A DNA stretch of 64,000 bases from Cupriavidus oxalaticus (GTDB lineage Bacteria > Pseudomonadota > Gammaproteobacteria > Burkholderiales > Burkholderiaceae), in the NCBI RefSeq assembly GCF_016894385.1, contig NZ_CP069812.1:2852001-2916000 (forward strand), read 5' to 3'. Under the pieces are notes generated by a model, which worked only from the letters and a program-made list of their open reading frames with translations, made no database searches and was not told where the DNA came from. How positions within the stretch are numbered: the stretch's first letter is position 1; every line of letters begins with the position of its first letter. Made by a program: the position numbers and the translations under genes. Below are positions 16,475-26,636 of this stretch, piece after piece.

Positions 16475-17551
16475 TCAGGCGTTGTTCGAGCCGTTGCTGG
16501 CTTCCAGCTTCTCGGTCGGTGCGACATGCTCGGCCGGGGCCTTGCCGTTGCCGCCCGCCTTGCCGTTGTCGGCCGGCGCCGCGCGCACGCCGATCAGCTG
16601 GCGCAGGCGGGCACGCTCGGCCAGCACCTTGGCGCCGTAGCCGCCATCGGTCGCCGTGGTGGCGCCGACGTAGTACTTCAGGCCGCCCTCGAGCGAGCCG
16701 GCGCGGGCGATGCAGTCCTTCAGCACCAGCGCACCGATCTTGATATTGGCGTACGGGTTCAGCGCCGCGGCGACGCCGCCCACGGCCTCGTACTTGTCCT
16801 GGTGGACCTTGGTCATGACCTGCATCAGGCCCTGCGCGCCCATGCCGCTCTCGGCGTACGGGTTGAAGCTGGACTCGATCGCGATCACGCCCAGGATCAG
16901 CAGTGGGTCGATGCCGACCTCGCGGCCGGTCAGGTAGGCTGCCTTGACCAGTTGCGCGGTGGCCTGCGCCGCCACGCGGTACTTGCGGGCGATGTAGTCG
17001 GCCACGGCCGCCTGCTCGCGTGCGGTGCCGAGCGTGGCGGTATTGCGGGCGTCCACCGCCACGCGCGTGACCGGGATCCGCTCGGCCAGGTGCGCGACCG
17101 ATGGCACCTTGGCGCCAACTGCCGAGCCCCATTCGTCCACGCCGGACACGGTCGGCAGGCCCGTCTTGCCATAGGCCAGCTTGGCCGCGGCGACGTCCGC
17201 CGTGCTTGCCGGCACGGCGAGGCGGGCCACGTCCGTGGCGGCCACGGCAGGCTCCGACGGCATGGCGGCATTGACCAGCACCGCGGGCGCCTCATCGCCG
17301 GCCAGCAGCGCGGCCGCCATGGTGCGCCATTCCTGGCTTACCGACAGCGACACGGCCGAAGCCACGGACACCACGCCAAGGCTGTTCAGCGCGTACTTCA
17401 GCGTTGTGCGGCCACCGCGCAAGGCGCGGCCCGCGACCGGATGCGCGAGACGGACCTGCAATGCCCGTCTCACTCCGGGTACCGGCTGGCGGAGGCGAAC
17501 CTGCAAGGCGCGTCCGATGCCGGGAAGATGAAGGGTTTTCCAACCGCTCAT
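16475..17551 (-). CDS. Lytic transglycosylase-like (SLT domain) protein
   Basis: 358-aa protein with a C-terminal lysozyme-like SLT domain: EVGIDPLLILGVIAIESSFN contains the catalytic Glu in the ES motif, followed by MGAQGLMQVM and later GLKYYVGA. Such enzymes cleave peptidoglycan with formation of 1,6-anhydro ends. An N-terminal hydrophobic stretch around residues 55-75 may anchor it in the inner membrane. Near the start, two imperfect repeats (GIGRALQVRLRQPVPG and GVRRALQVRLAHPVAG) give a basic region. The ATG at 17551 is preceded by GGAGGT; the frame is open upstream to 17881 but without ribosome-binding support. Confidence 0.85.
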   Translation of the reverse strand: MSGWKTLHLPGIGRALQVRLRQPVPGVRRALQVRLAHPVAGRALRGGRTTLKYALNSLGVVSVASAVSLSVSQEWRTMAAALLAGDEAPAVLVNAAMPSEPAVAATDVARLAVPASTADVAAAKLAYGKTGLPTVSGVDEWGSAVGAKVPSVAHLAERIPVTRVAVDARNTATLGTAREQAAVADYIARKYRVAAQATAQLVKAAYLTGREVGIDPLLILGVIAIESSFNPYAESGMGAQGLMQVMTKVHQDKYEAVGGVAAALNPYANIKIGALVLKDCIARAGSLEGGLKYYVGATTATDGGYGAKVLAERARLRQLIGVRAAPADNGKAGGNGKAPAEHVAPTEKLEASNGSNNA

Positions 17552-18220
17552 GCTTACCTCCATCCGTTGCCCGCTTCGCATGCCAGACTGCGGCATACGC
17601 CCGATCTCAACGTACTCAAGTAAGGATGCCGCGCCGTCCAGCAGTGACGGCCAAGCATCTGTTGGCAGGCGCTCCCCATGCGCCCAACTGGAAACAGGGT
17701 CGACTCTGGGGGAGCCCACCCTGCCACGACTAATCTCGACAACCGTAAAACGCTCCGGCTCCCTGCCGGAGGCAACCGCCTCGGCCCGCCATTGCATCGG
17801 GCCGGTACCTCGGTCTGTTGATCTGACTGGAGCGAATCGTGCGATCCCCCGCACTTTTTCTATGTGCACCCCTTGACACAAGGGTGAAATCTATGTTGCG
17901 ACGCAACACTCCATCAGCAAGACCGGATTGTAGGAACGGTGTTATACCTCGTCAAGAATAAGAATAACGATTCACACTACTTTTGGTTATTTGTAACAAG
18001 CCTTATCTTGTCGTGCACGCATCACTCGCGGGCCCGCAAACGTAGTCCTGGCCTAGCCTCGCAGACGTTGACGCCACGCTTGCAACAACAAAAAACTTAC
18101 AATTTCCCCCACCCCGATTTGCTGATTTTTTTGCCGGGGCGCCGGTGAATGTGTATCGTCACCGACCTGGATGCTGCCTTGGGCGGGCCGGACATGGCCC
18201 GCACCACAACCGAATTCACT
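17552..18220. other. Divergent intergenic region, no convincing gene
   Basis: 669 bp between the transglycosylase and ubiD. The minus frame stays open to 17881 but lacks motifs and a good start. The 17880-18140 part is markedly AT-rich for this genome and probably holds the promoters for both divergent genes. No RNA gene, terminator or repeat was recognised. Confidence 0.4.
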
Positions 18221-19750
18221 ATGCAATACAAAGACTTGCGCGACTTTATCGGCCAGCTCGAGCAGATGGGCGAACTTCGCCGCGTCTCCCGCCCGGTCTC
18301 GCCCATCCTGGAAATGACCGAGGTCTGCGACCGGCTGCTGCGCGCCGGCGGCCCCGCCGTGCTATTCGAGCGGCCCGCCGGCGCGGGGGCCGGTGACGGT
18401 ATCTATAGCGTCCCGGTACTGGCCAATCTGTTCGGCACGACACACAGGGTCGCACTCGGCATGGGCGCCGAATCGATGGAAGACCTGCGCGACATCGGCC
18501 GCGTGCTGTCAGCCCTGAAGGAACCTGAGCCGCCGCGCGGACTGCGCGAAGCCGGCAAGCTGTTTACGCTCGCCAAATCTGTGTGGGATATGGCACCAAA
18601 GCGCGTCAGCAGCCCGCCCTGCCAGGAGGTGGTCTGGGAAGGCAACGACGTCGACCTGGCGCGCCTGCCGATCCAGACCTGCTGGCCCGGCGACGCCGCG
18701 CCGCTGATCACCTGGGGCCTGGTCGTCACCAAGGGCCCGCACAAGAAGCGCCAGAACCTGGGCATCTACCGCCAGCAGGTGATCGGCCGCAACCAGGTCA
18801 TCATGCGCTGGCTGGCGCACCGCGGCGGCGCCCTCGACTTCCGCGAGCATGCGCTGGCCAACCCCGGCCAGCCGTTCCCGATCGCGGTGGCGCTGGGCGC
18901 CGACCCCGCCACCATCCTGGGCGCGGTGACGCCGGTGCCCGATACGCTGTCGGAGTACCAGTTCGCCGGCCTGCTGCGCGGCAGCCGCACCGCGCTGGCC
19001 GGCTGCGTGACGCCGACCCTGTCCGAGCTGAGCGTGCCGGCGTCGGCCGAGATCGTGCTGGAAGGCCATATCCAGCCGGACCCGAACCACCCGTCCGGCT
19101 ACCAGCATGCGCTGGAAGGCCCGTTCGGCGACCACACCGGCTACTACAACGAGCAGGACTGGTTCCCGGTGTTCACCATCGACCGCATCACCATGCGGCG
19201 CGACCCGATCTACCACTCCACCTACACCGGCAAGCCGCCCGACGAGCCCGCCGTGCTGGGCGTGGCCCTGAACGAGGTGTTCGTGCCGCTGCTGCAGAAG
19301 CAGTTCCCGGAAATCACCGACTTCTACCTGCCGCCGGAAGGCTGCAGCTACCGCATGGCGCTGGTGCGGATGAAGAAGCAGTACGCCGGCCATGCCAAGC
19401 GCGTGATGTTCGGGGTCTGGAGCTTCCTGCGCCAGTTCATGTATACGAAGTTCATCGTGGTGGTCGATGACGATGTCGACGTGCGCGACTGGAAGGAAGT
19501 GATCTGGGCCATCACCACGCGCGTCGACCCCAGCCGCGACACGGTGCTGGTCGACAACACGCCGATCGACTACCTGGACTTCGCCTCGCCGGTGTCGGGC
19601 CTGGGCTCCAAGATGGGCATCGACGCCACCGACAAGTGGCCCGGCGAGACCACGCGCGAATGGGGAACGCCGATCGCCATGGACGCGACGGTCAAGGCCA
19701 GGGTCGACACCATGTGGGAAAGCCTGTTCGACCGCCCCGCGGGCACCTGA
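18221..19750 (+). CDS. ubiD: UbiD family decarboxylase (3-octaprenyl-4-hydroxybenzoate decarboxylase)
   Basis: 509-aa UbiD enzyme, prenyl-FMN-dependent decarboxylase of ubiquinone synthesis. Length and sequence fit the family throughout: [20 protein letters not shown] at the start, [40 protein letters not shown], and [20 protein letters not shown] near the conserved active-site Glu. The ATG at 18221 starts the conserved N-terminus; an in-frame ATG at 18194 would add nine residues. It is monocistronic with aacS 120 bp downstream. Confidence 0.92.
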   Translation: MQYKDLRDFIGQLEQMGELRRVSRPVSPILEMTEVCDRLLRAGGPAVLFERPAGAGAGDGIYSVPVLANLFGTTHRVALGMGAESMEDLRDIGRVLSALKEPEPPRGLREAGKLFTLAKSVWDMAPKRVSSPPCQEVVWEGNDVDLARLPIQTCWPGDAAPLITWGLVVTKGPHKKRQNLGIYRQQVIGRNQVIMRWLAHRGGALDFREHALANPGQPFPIAVALGADPATILGAVTPVPDTLSEYQFAGLLRGSRTALAGCVTPTLSELSVPASAEIVLEGHIQPDPNHPSGYQHALEGPFGDHTGYYNEQDWFPVFTIDRITMRRDPIYHSTYTGKPPDEPAVLGVALNEVFVPLLQKQFPEITDFYLPPEGCSYRMALVRMKKQYAGHAKRVMFGVWSFLRQFMYTKFIVVVDDDVDVRDWKEVIWAITTRVDPSRDTVLVDNTPIDYLDFASPVSGLGSKMGIDATDKWPGETTREWGTPIAMDATVKARVDTMWESLFDRPAGT

Positions 19751-19870
19751 CCGGCAATCGCCGCCATCCCCGGCTATCATGTCACGCTGATGCCGGGGTG
19801 CCGCCACAGGCGCCCGGGATCCCATCGCCCACCATCCAATGCCCGCGACAGACGGGCCCAAGGAGGAGAC

Positions 19871-21895
19871 ATGCGCAGCACTGCCCCTTTGACCGAAGGG
19901 AACCTGATGTGGACGCCGTCCGAGGCGTTCCGCGACGGCAGCCAGGTCGCCGCCTTCATACGCTGGCTGCGCGCCGAGCGCGGCCTCGCCTTCGATGACT
20001 ACGACAGCCTGTGGCAGTGGTCGGTCACCGAGCTGGAAGCCTTCTGGGACGCGGTGCGCGCCTATTTTGACGTCCGTTTCGACACGCCGGCGGCGCAGGT
20101 GCTGGACCGGCGCGTCATGCCGGGCGCACGCTGGTTCGAGGGCGCCACGCTGAACTACGTGCAGCAGGTGTTCCGCCACGCCGGCACCGGCGCGGCCCGC
20201 GAGCGCACCGCCATCCGCTACGCGGGCGAGGCGCAACCCCTGGCGGAAATGAGCTGGGCGGGGCTTGAAGCGCAGGTCGCCTCGCTGGCGCATGCGCTGC
20301 GCCGGATGGGCGTGCAGCGTGGCGACCGCGTCGCCGGCTACCTGCCCAATATCCCCGCCACCATCGTCGCCTTCCTGGCCACCGCCAGCCTGGGCGCGGT
20401 CTGGTCCGGCTGCGCGCCCGACATGGGCCAGGTGGCGGTGATCGACCGCTTCCGCCAGATCGAGCCCAGGGTGCTGATCGCCGTCGACGGCTACCGCTAC
20501 GGCGGCAAGGCCTACGAGCGCGGGCCGGTAGTGGCGGACCTGGTAGCCGCCCTGCCCTCGCTGACCGACCTCGTGCTGGTGCCGCAAATCGGCGCCAACG
20601 TACCGGCGCTTTCCGGCGTACGCACCCACGCGTGGCCTGACGTGCTCGCGCACGACGTGCCGCTGGCGATCGAACCGGTGCCCTTCGACCATCCGCTGTG
20701 GATCGTCTATTCCTCCGGCACCACCGGCATGCCCAAGCCGATCGTGCATGGCCACGGCGGCATCGTCATCGAGCAGCTCAAGCTGATGGCGTTCCACAAC
20801 AACCTCGGCCCGGACGACGTCTTCCACTGGTACAGCAGCAGCGGCTGGATCATGTGGAACGCGCAGGTCGCCGGCTTGCTGCTCGGCACCACCATCGCGC
20901 TCTATGACGGCAACCCGGCCTGGCCCGACGCCGGCGTGCTGTGGCGCTTTGTCGACGATGCGGGCGTGACCATGTTCGGCGCCGGCGCGGCATTCTTCAC
21001 CAGCTGCATGAAGGCCGGCATCGAGCCCGCGCGCATCGCCGACCTGTCGCGGCTGCGCGCGCTGGGCTCGACCGGCTCGCCGCTGCCGGTCGAGGCCTAC
21101 GACTGGATCTACCGCCATGTGCGCGAAGACATCTGGCTGGTGCCGATGTCGGGCGGCACCGACTTTGCCGGGTCGTTCGTGGCGGGTTGCCCGCTGCTGC
21201 CGGTCTATTCGGGCGAGATGCAGTGCCGCTGCCTCGGCGCCAGGGTGGAAGCGTTCGACGACAACGGCCAGCCGCTGGTCGACCAGGTCGGCGAGCTGGT
21301 CTGCACCGAGCCGATGCCGTCGATGCCGCTGTACTTGTGGGGCGATGCCGGCGGCAAGCGCTACCGCGACAGCTATTTCGACACCTATCCCGGCGCCTGG
21401 CGGCACGGCGACTGGATCAGGATCACAAAGCGCGGCGGCGCGGTGATCTACGGGCGCTCGGACGCCACCATCAACCGCCACGGCATCCGCATGGGCACCA
21501 GCGAGCTGTACCGCGTGGTGGAAGACCTGCCGGAAGTGCTCGACAGCATGGTGGTCGACCTGGAATATCTGGGCCGGGAATCGTACATGCCGCTGTTCGT
21601 GGTGCTGCGCGAAGGGCTGGTGCTCGACGACGCCCTGCGCGACACCCTGCGCGCGCGCATCCGCGAGGCGCTGTCGTCGCGCCACGTGCCCAACGAGATC
21701 GTGCAGGTGCCGGGCGTGCCGCGCACGCTGTCGGGCAAGAAGATGGAAGTGCCGATCAAGAAGCTGCTGCTCGGCCATGCGCCCGCCGGCATCGCCAACC
21801 GCGATGCCATGGCCAACCCGGATACGCTCGACTGGTACTTCGACTACGCAGCGCGATTCCTCAAGGCGCGGCAAGCCGAGTCGGCCACGGCATAG
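19871..21895 (+). CDS. aacS: Acetoacetate-CoA ligase (acetoacetyl-CoA synthetase)
   Basis: 674-aa AMP-forming acyl-CoA synthetase of the acetoacetyl-CoA synthetase type: activates acetoacetate to acetoacetyl-CoA, feeding ketone bodies from 3-hydroxybutyrate/PHB turnover to the TCA cycle. The N-terminus has the ACS-type cap (LWQWSVTELEAFWDAVRAYF). The ATP loop YSSGTTGMPKPIVHGHGG follows at about residue 277, and the C-terminal lysine motif SGKKMEVPIKKLL is present. The start at 19871 has AGGAGGAG directly upstream. The neighbouring PHB depolymerase supports the role. Confidence 0.9.
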   Translation: MRSTAPLTEGNLMWTPSEAFRDGSQVAAFIRWLRAERGLAFDDYDSLWQWSVTELEAFWDAVRAYFDVRFDTPAAQVLDRRVMPGARWFEGATLNYVQQVFRHAGTGAARERTAIRYAGEAQPLAEMSWAGLEAQVASLAHALRRMGVQRGDRVAGYLPNIPATIVAFLATASLGAVWSGCAPDMGQVAVIDRFRQIEPRVLIAVDGYRYGGKAYERGPVVADLVAALPSLTDLVLVPQIGANVPALSGVRTHAWPDVLAHDVPLAIEPVPFDHPLWIVYSSGTTGMPKPIVHGHGGIVIEQLKLMAFHNNLGPDDVFHWYSSSGWIMWNAQVAGLLLGTTIALYDGNPAWPDAGVLWRFVDDAGVTMFGAGAAFFTSCMKAGIEPARIADLSRLRALGSTGSPLPVEAYDWIYRHVREDIWLVPMSGGTDFAGSFVAGCPLLPVYSGEMQCRCLGARVEAFDDNGQPLVDQVGELVCTEPMPSMPLYLWGDAGGKRYRDSYFDTYPGAWRHGDWIRITKRGGAVIYGRSDATINRHGIRMGTSELYRVVEDLPEVLDSMVVDLEYLGRESYMPLFVVLREGLVLDDALRDTLRARIREALSSRHVPNEIVQVPGVPRTLSGKKMEVPIKKLLLGHAPAGIANRDAMANPDTLDWYFDYAARFLKARQAESATA

Positions 21896-21910
21896 GCGCG
21901 GCGGCGGCCG

Positions 21911-22567
21911 CTAGAACTCGACGTCCAGTTCGCTGATCTCGTCGGGTTCCGCGCGCGCCGCCGCGATCCATTCCTGCAGTTCCGGCATCGCCAGGATCTG
22001 CTTGCAGTAGGCGACAGGCTCGGGGTCGAGCATCACGCCGTAGGTGACAAAGCGCGTCACCACCGGCGCGTACATGGCGTCTGCCATGGTGCGCTGGCCA
22101 AACAGGTAAGGCCCGCCGTAGCGCGTCAGGCACTCGGTCCAGATAGCGGTGATGCGGTCGATGTCCGCCTGCGCGCGCGACCACACCTTCATCCCCGGGA
22201 AATTTCCCTTCAGGTTCATCGGCAGCGCCGAGCGCATCGCCGCAAACCCGGAGTGCATCTCGCCGCAGATGGCGCGGCAATGCGCGCGCGCGGCGCGGTC
22301 CTCGGGCAGCAGCCCGGCCTTGGGACGGATCTCGTTCAGGTATTCGGCGATGGCGAGCGTGTCCCACACCGTCACGCCCTGGTGGCGCAGGCAGGGCACC
22401 AGGATCGACGGCGACAGCAGCAGGATTTCGGCGCGCGCGGCGGCGTCGTCCGGCGGGATCAGCACTTCCTCGAACTCCAGGCCGGCAAAGCGCGCCAGCA
22501 GCCAGCCGCGCAGCGACCACGACGAATAGGTCTTGCTGCTGATGGTGAGTGTGGTCTTGCTCATCAC
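21911..22567 (-). CDS. Glutathione S-transferase family protein
   Basis: 218-aa GST with an N-terminal thioredoxin-like domain (SSKTYSSWSLRGWLLARFAG, then VPCLRHQGVTVWDTLAIAEY with the glutathione gamma-glutamyl-binding region) and a helical C-terminal domain (YLFGQRTMADAMYAPVVTRF). Soluble; substrate unknown. It is convergent with aacS and divergent from phaZ. Start at 22567 has two Met codons; the second (22564) is equally possible. Confidence 0.88.
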   Translation of the reverse strand: MMSKTTLTISSKTYSSWSLRGWLLARFAGLEFEEVLIPPDDAAARAEILLLSPSILVPCLRHQGVTVWDTLAIAEYLNEIRPKAGLLPEDRAARAHCRAICGEMHSGFAAMRSALPMNLKGNFPGMKVWSRAQADIDRITAIWTECLTRYGGPYLFGQRTMADAMYAPVVTRFVTYGVMLDPEPVAYCKQILAMPELQEWIAAARAEPDEISELDVEF

Positions 22568-22805
22568 GCCTCCTTAGCGGCGCACCAGGATGGTGCGCTG
22601 GTGCGGCACCGTGCGGCACCAGCCTGATGCCTGCGCCCCGGCACACATCATCAGGCGATGCCCCGCCGGTGCGGCGGGCGCAGCCTGCACAACTTTGCGC
22701 AGGGATCGCTGCATTGCGCGTGGCACCGCGCAAAGCGCATGCCAGGCGCGCGCCAATGGCATATATATTGCGGCATGGGGACACCAGAACCACGGGGGCC
22801 CAGCC

Positions 22806-24020
22806 ATGCTGTACTGCGCGTACCAGACTTACGCGGACATCATACTGCCGGCATGTACGCTGGCGGAACTGGCCGCGGCAACACTGGCCGCCCATCCCAG
22901 GGCGGGCGGTTTCGATGCCGTACGCACGCTGCGCGCCGCCTGCGAGATCGTTGCGCTCGGGCGCCTGACGCACCATCGCCCGGCCTTCGGCATCGACAGC
23001 GCGATGGTCGCCGGCCAGCCGGTGCCGGTCAACGAGGAAGTGGTGCTGCGCACGCCGTTCTGCTCGCTGCTGCACTTCCGCCGCCACGGCATCGGCGGCC
23101 AGCCGCGCGTGCTGCTGGTGGCGCCGATGTCCGGCCACTTTGCCACGCTGCTGCGCGGCACCGCGCAGACCATGCTGGCCGACCACGACGTCTATATCAC
23201 CGACTGGCACAATCCGCGCGATATCCCGCTGATGGCCGGGCGCTTCGGCTTCGATGAATTCGTGCAGCACCTGATCCACTTCCTGCAGGCGCTCGGCGGC
23301 GGCACGCACGTGGTGGCGGTGTGCCAGCCCACCGTGGCCGCACTGGCGGCGGCGGCCATCATGGCCGAGGACGGCGATCCCGCCCAGCCGCCCAGCCTGA
23401 CGCTGATGGCCGGCCCGATCGACGCGCGCGTCAACCCCACCAAGGTCAACGAACTGGCCACCAGCCAGCCGATCGACTGGTTCGAGCGCACGCTGATCGG
23501 CATGGTGCCGCTGCGCTTTGCCGGCGGCATGCGGCGCGTCTACCCTGGCCATGTGCAGTTGCTGGCGTTCATGAGCATGAACCTGGAGCGCCATGAGCAG
23601 GCGCTGCGCGAACTCTACGCTCATCGCGAGCGCGGCGAGCACGACAAGGCCGACGCCATCCGCGACTTCTATGTCGAATACTTCGCCACCATGGACCTGA
23701 CGGCGGAGTTCTACCTGGAAACCGTCAGCCTGGTGTTCCAGCGCTTCCTGCTGGCGCAGGGGCTGCTCGACGTCGCCGGACGCCGCGTGTGCACGCGCGC
23801 CATCCGCCGCACCGCGCTGCTCACGGTCGAGGGCGAGCGCGACGACATCTGCGCCATCGGCCAGACCGTGGCCGCGCAGGACCTCTGCCAGAGCCTGCGG
23901 CCGTACATGCGCATGCATCACGTGCAAACCGGGGTCGGCCACTACGGCGTATTCAACGGCAAGCGCTGGGAAACGCAGGTGTACCCGCTGGTGCGCAATA
24001 CCATCTACACGAGCAGCTGA
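22806..24020 (+). CDS. phaZ: Intracellular poly(3-hydroxybutyrate) depolymerase
   Basis: 404-aa intracellular PHB depolymerase of the PhaZa type, which degrades native PHB granules. The alpha/beta-hydrolase nucleophile is a Cys, as in this family, visible in VVAVCQPTVAALAAAA at about residue 173. The catalytic His lies in GVGHYGVFNGKRW near the C-terminus. LYCAYQTYADIILP at the N-terminus and YITDWHNPRDIPLMAGRFGF are family hallmarks. No signal peptide, consistent with granule location in the cytoplasm. Start at 22806 begins the conserved N-terminus; the frame is open upstream to 22590. Confidence 0.92.
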   Translation: MLYCAYQTYADIILPACTLAELAAATLAAHPRAGGFDAVRTLRAACEIVALGRLTHHRPAFGIDSAMVAGQPVPVNEEVVLRTPFCSLLHFRRHGIGGQPRVLLVAPMSGHFATLLRGTAQTMLADHDVYITDWHNPRDIPLMAGRFGFDEFVQHLIHFLQALGGGTHVVAVCQPTVAALAAAAIMAEDGDPAQPPSLTLMAGPIDARVNPTKVNELATSQPIDWFERTLIGMVPLRFAGGMRRVYPGHVQLLAFMSMNLERHEQALRELYAHRERGEHDKADAIRDFYVEYFATMDLTAEFYLETVSLVFQRFLLAQGLLDVAGRRVCTRAIRRTALLTVEGERDDICAIGQTVAAQDLCQSLRPYMRMHHVQTGVGHYGVFNGKRWETQVYPLVRNTIYTSS

Positions 24021-24120
24021 GCCTTCCGAGCCTTCCGAGCCGTCCGCCCGGTCGCGCTCTGGGCATTGCACTGGCTTATCATGGCGGCTGCTCGCGCCGG
24101 GTGCGGCGCCCAGGACCACC

Positions 24121-25023
24121 ATGCCATTGCTCCAGACACAAGACTTCCAGGGCCAGACGCTGGTCCGGATCGGCGCTGCCGACAACTTCCTGCTGCTCGC
24201 CCCGCAATACGGCGGGCGCCTGGTGCGCTGGGTGCACCAAGGCGAGGACATTCTCTACTGGCCCGACAACGCTGACTGGACCCGCCCGGCCAAGGTCCGC
24301 GGCGGTAATCCGCTGCTGTTTCCGTTTATCGGCCGGCACTTCGTGGATGGCGTCGCCGGGCAGTGGCGCGACCGGCAAGGCACCGTGCACACGCTGGCGC
24401 AGCATGGCTTTGCGCGCGACCTGCCGTTCGAGGTCAGCACGATCGATTCAGCCCGGTCGATCACCATGACGCTGCGCGACAGCGCGCAGACGCGGCCGGG
24501 CTACCCCTATGCCTTCGTGTTCGACGCGGTGTACGCACTGTTGCCCGACGGGCTGGAGGTGACGCTGCGCACCACCAACACCGGGGACCAGCCGCTGCCC
24601 TGCTACCCCGGCCACCACTTCTACTTTGCGCTGCCGCACGCGCAGCGTGCCGCGTCGACGCTGGCCTTGCCGCCCGCCGATCGCGTGCGCCAGTTGCCCG
24701 ACGGCGCGCCCGGTCCGGCCGAAGCGGGCGAGCCTGCCTACCATCTAGACGACCCGCGCCTGCAGGACACCTACCACGTCTTCCACGACGCTGCCGGCGC
24801 CATGCTGTCGACGCCGGTGCGCGCCATCGCCTTCGAACTCGACGTTGCCGGCAGCGTGCATTGGCACGCCGTTACCACGTGGTCCGAAAGCGAACAGTCT
24901 GATTTCTATTGCGTGGAACCGTGGGTGGGATTGCCCGATGCGATCCACCACGGCCAGGGGTTGCGCCGGCTAGCGCCGGGCCAGTCGGAAAGCGCCGTGT
25001 GCCGGCTGCGCGTGACGGCCTGA
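24121..25023 (+). CDS. Aldose 1-epimerase family protein
   Basis: 300-aa galactose mutarotase-like protein. A central catalytic His lies in CYPGHHFYFALP (about residue 163), a base-like Glu near the end in DFYCVEPWVGLPDAIHHGQG, and an Arg in the N-terminal part (PLLFPFIGRHFVDG). Similar proteins include aldose 1-epimerases and glucose-6-phosphate 1-epimerases; the precise sugar is unknown. Monocistronic, 100 bp after phaZ. Confidence 0.85.
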   Translation: MPLLQTQDFQGQTLVRIGAADNFLLLAPQYGGRLVRWVHQGEDILYWPDNADWTRPAKVRGGNPLLFPFIGRHFVDGVAGQWRDRQGTVHTLAQHGFARDLPFEVSTIDSARSITMTLRDSAQTRPGYPYAFVFDAVYALLPDGLEVTLRTTNTGDQPLPCYPGHHFYFALPHAQRAASTLALPPADRVRQLPDGAPGPAEAGEPAYHLDDPRLQDTYHVFHDAAGAMLSTPVRAIAFELDVAGSVHWHAVTTWSESEQSDFYCVEPWVGLPDAIHHGQGLRRLAPGQSESAVCRLRVTA

Positions 25024-25045
25024 GCCAAGTCGGGCGGGCGGCGCC

Positions 25046-25495
25046 TCAGTGCTCGAAGTCCAGCCCGCCGATCAGGATGGCCGGATCCGCCTGCGACAAC
25101 GAGCCAAAATCGATGCCGCGCGGCTCCTGCCATGCGCGCAGCTTGCCGGGCAGCGCCGCCAGATAGCCGGCGAAACGCGCCTCGCCACCGGCGGCAAACA
25201 GGCGCTGCACTTCCAGTCCATCCCACGCCAGCGTGACGTCGAGCGGATGCGCATGGCGCCTTAATTCCGCCGGCCCGTCGCCCGTCATGCGCAGGCGTGG
25301 CGGGTGGTTCGGGGCCTCGGCGGGCAAGGCATGCAACTGCACGCGCCGGAGCTGCCTGCCGATGGCATCGGCGATGCGGGGCAGGCATTCCGCTTCAAAG
25401 CGGGCGTAGAAGTCCGTGGTCAAGGTGGGGGCGTCCTGACGTTGCGAGTCGAAGGCGCCGGTTGCCCGATATGGCGCGCCGGCGCTGCCAGCCAC
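25046..25495 (-). CDS. Conserved small protein of unknown function
   Basis: Up to 149 aa with a GTG start at 25495 that overlaps the last base of the upstream CoA-transferase stop. A TTG at 25423 would give a 125-aa protein starting MTTDFYARFEAECLPR, which looks like the natural N-terminus of a compact soluble domain. I do not recognise a function. The core (RQLRRVQLHALPAEAP, then GLEVQRLFAAGGEARFAGYL) is a plausible alpha/beta fold. It is read in the same direction as the CaiB/Bug genes but may be unrelated. Confidence 0.6.
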   Translation of the reverse strand: MAGSAGAPYRATGAFDSQRQDAPTLTTDFYARFEAECLPRIADAIGRQLRRVQLHALPAEAPNHPPRLRMTGDGPAELRRHAHPLDVTLAWDGLEVQRLFAAGGEARFAGYLAALPGKLRAWQEPRGIDFGSLSQADPAILIGGLDFEH

Positions 25496-26628
25496 TATAC
25501 GCCGCCGCGCGCGCCAGCGGACGACCGGTACACCTGGAAGCCCAGCCCCGGCGACAGTACCCCGGTCTCCCCCTCCTCCAGGTTCACGGCCCGCAGGCTG
25601 CCATTCGCCATCGACTCCGCCGCAAACTCGGCGATGTTGCGCAGCCGGGCCGCGGGGATGCCGCCCGCGCTGAGCCGCGTTTCCAGTTCCGCCGCCGTGC
25701 TGCCGGCCACGGCCCGCGCAATCGCCTGCTTCAGTGCGGCCGGGTCACGCGAGCGCACGAAGGCAGGCAAGGCGCCGGCATCTAGCGGTGTGTCAAAAAG
25801 CGCCGGATCCCGCGCAAGTTCGCCCAGGCCGAGCGCATCCAGCAGCGCCAGCAACTGCCTCGGCGTGTTGGCGCCGATGGCAAGCCAGCCGTCCTGCGTG
25901 CGAAAGAAATCCGCAGACGGGCTGCCCGAGTAGCCCTGGTTGCCTTGCCGGACCGGCACCGCACCGGTGGTCATGGCATCGCAGGTCATCGGGTACATCA
26001 GCTGCATGCCGGCGGTTGCCATCGACACATCGAGCAGCATGCCGTGCCCGCTGCGCTCGCTCTCGCGCACGCCCGCCAGGATCGCAAAGGCCGCCAGCAT
26101 GCCGGTGGCCGAATCGATCACGGGGAAGCCCGTCTTCAGCGGCGGATCGCCTTCGCTGCCGCCCATCCACGCCATGCCGGTGGCGGCCTGCACCACGTGG
26201 TCGTACGCCGGCCGGCCGTGCCAGTCCGGCGCGCCGCGGCCAAACCCGGAGATGCTGCAATAGACCACGCGTGGATTGCGCGCGCGCACCGCCTCGTAGC
26301 CCAGGCCGAAGCGCTCAAGCACGCCCGGCCGCAGGTTGTCGACAAAGACATCGCAGCGGCTGGCCAGCGCCAGCGCGTGCTCGCGCGCGGCCTCTTCCGA
26401 AAGATCCAGCGCCAGCGACGACTTGCCGGCATTGAGCGCGACAAAGGCGGCATGGCCTCGTCCCGCGCGGCGCATCACGTCGCCGCCGCCGGCGTGTTCG
26501 ACCTTGGTGACCTGCGCGCCCAGCTGTGACAGCAGGAACGTGGCGAACGGCCCGGCAATCACGTGCGAGAAGTCGAGCACGCTGATGCCGGACAGCGGCA
26601 CAAAGGCGGTATGTTGGGTAAGCGTCAT
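25495..26628 (-). CDS. CaiB/BaiF family CoA transferase
   Basis: 377-aa class III CoA transferase, moving CoA between carboxylic acids. The N-terminus (LSGISVLDFSHVIAGPFATF) and the region GFPVIDSATGMLAAFAILAG, with the catalytic Asp, are characteristic. The protein is shorter in the C-terminal domain than formyl-CoA transferase. ATG at 26628 begins the family N-terminus; upstream in-frame sequence overlaps the Bug gene. Transcribed with the Bug receptor gene, so it may activate the acid imported through that receptor. Confidence 0.87.
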   Translation of the reverse strand: MTLTQHTAFVPLSGISVLDFSHVIAGPFATFLLSQLGAQVTKVEHAGGGDVMRRAGRGHAAFVALNAGKSSLALDLSEEAAREHALALASRCDVFVDNLRPGVLERFGLGYEAVRARNPRVVYCSISGFGRGAPDWHGRPAYDHVVQAATGMAWMGGSEGDPPLKTGFPVIDSATGMLAAFAILAGVRESERSGHGMLLDVSMATAGMQLMYPMTCDAMTTGAVPVRQGNQGYSGSPSADFFRTQDGWLAIGANTPRQLLALLDALGLGELARDPALFDTPLDAGALPAFVRSRDPAALKQAIARAVAGSTAAELETRLSAGGIPAARLRNIAEFAAESMANGSLRAVNLEEGETGVLSPGLGFQVYRSSAGARGGV

Positions 26629-26636
26629 GGCGGGCC

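Noticed and set aside
18509..21874. A 1121-codon open frame on the minus strand across ubiD and aacS
   Set aside because: It is antisense to two clear enzymes, consists of His/Arg/Ala-rich low-complexity sequence and shows no domain; long open frames are expected opposite GC-rich genes.
21861..24251. A 796-codon minus frame over the GST, phaZ and epimerase region
   Set aside because: It lies out of frame with the GST and antisense to phaZ, both recognised by family motifs.
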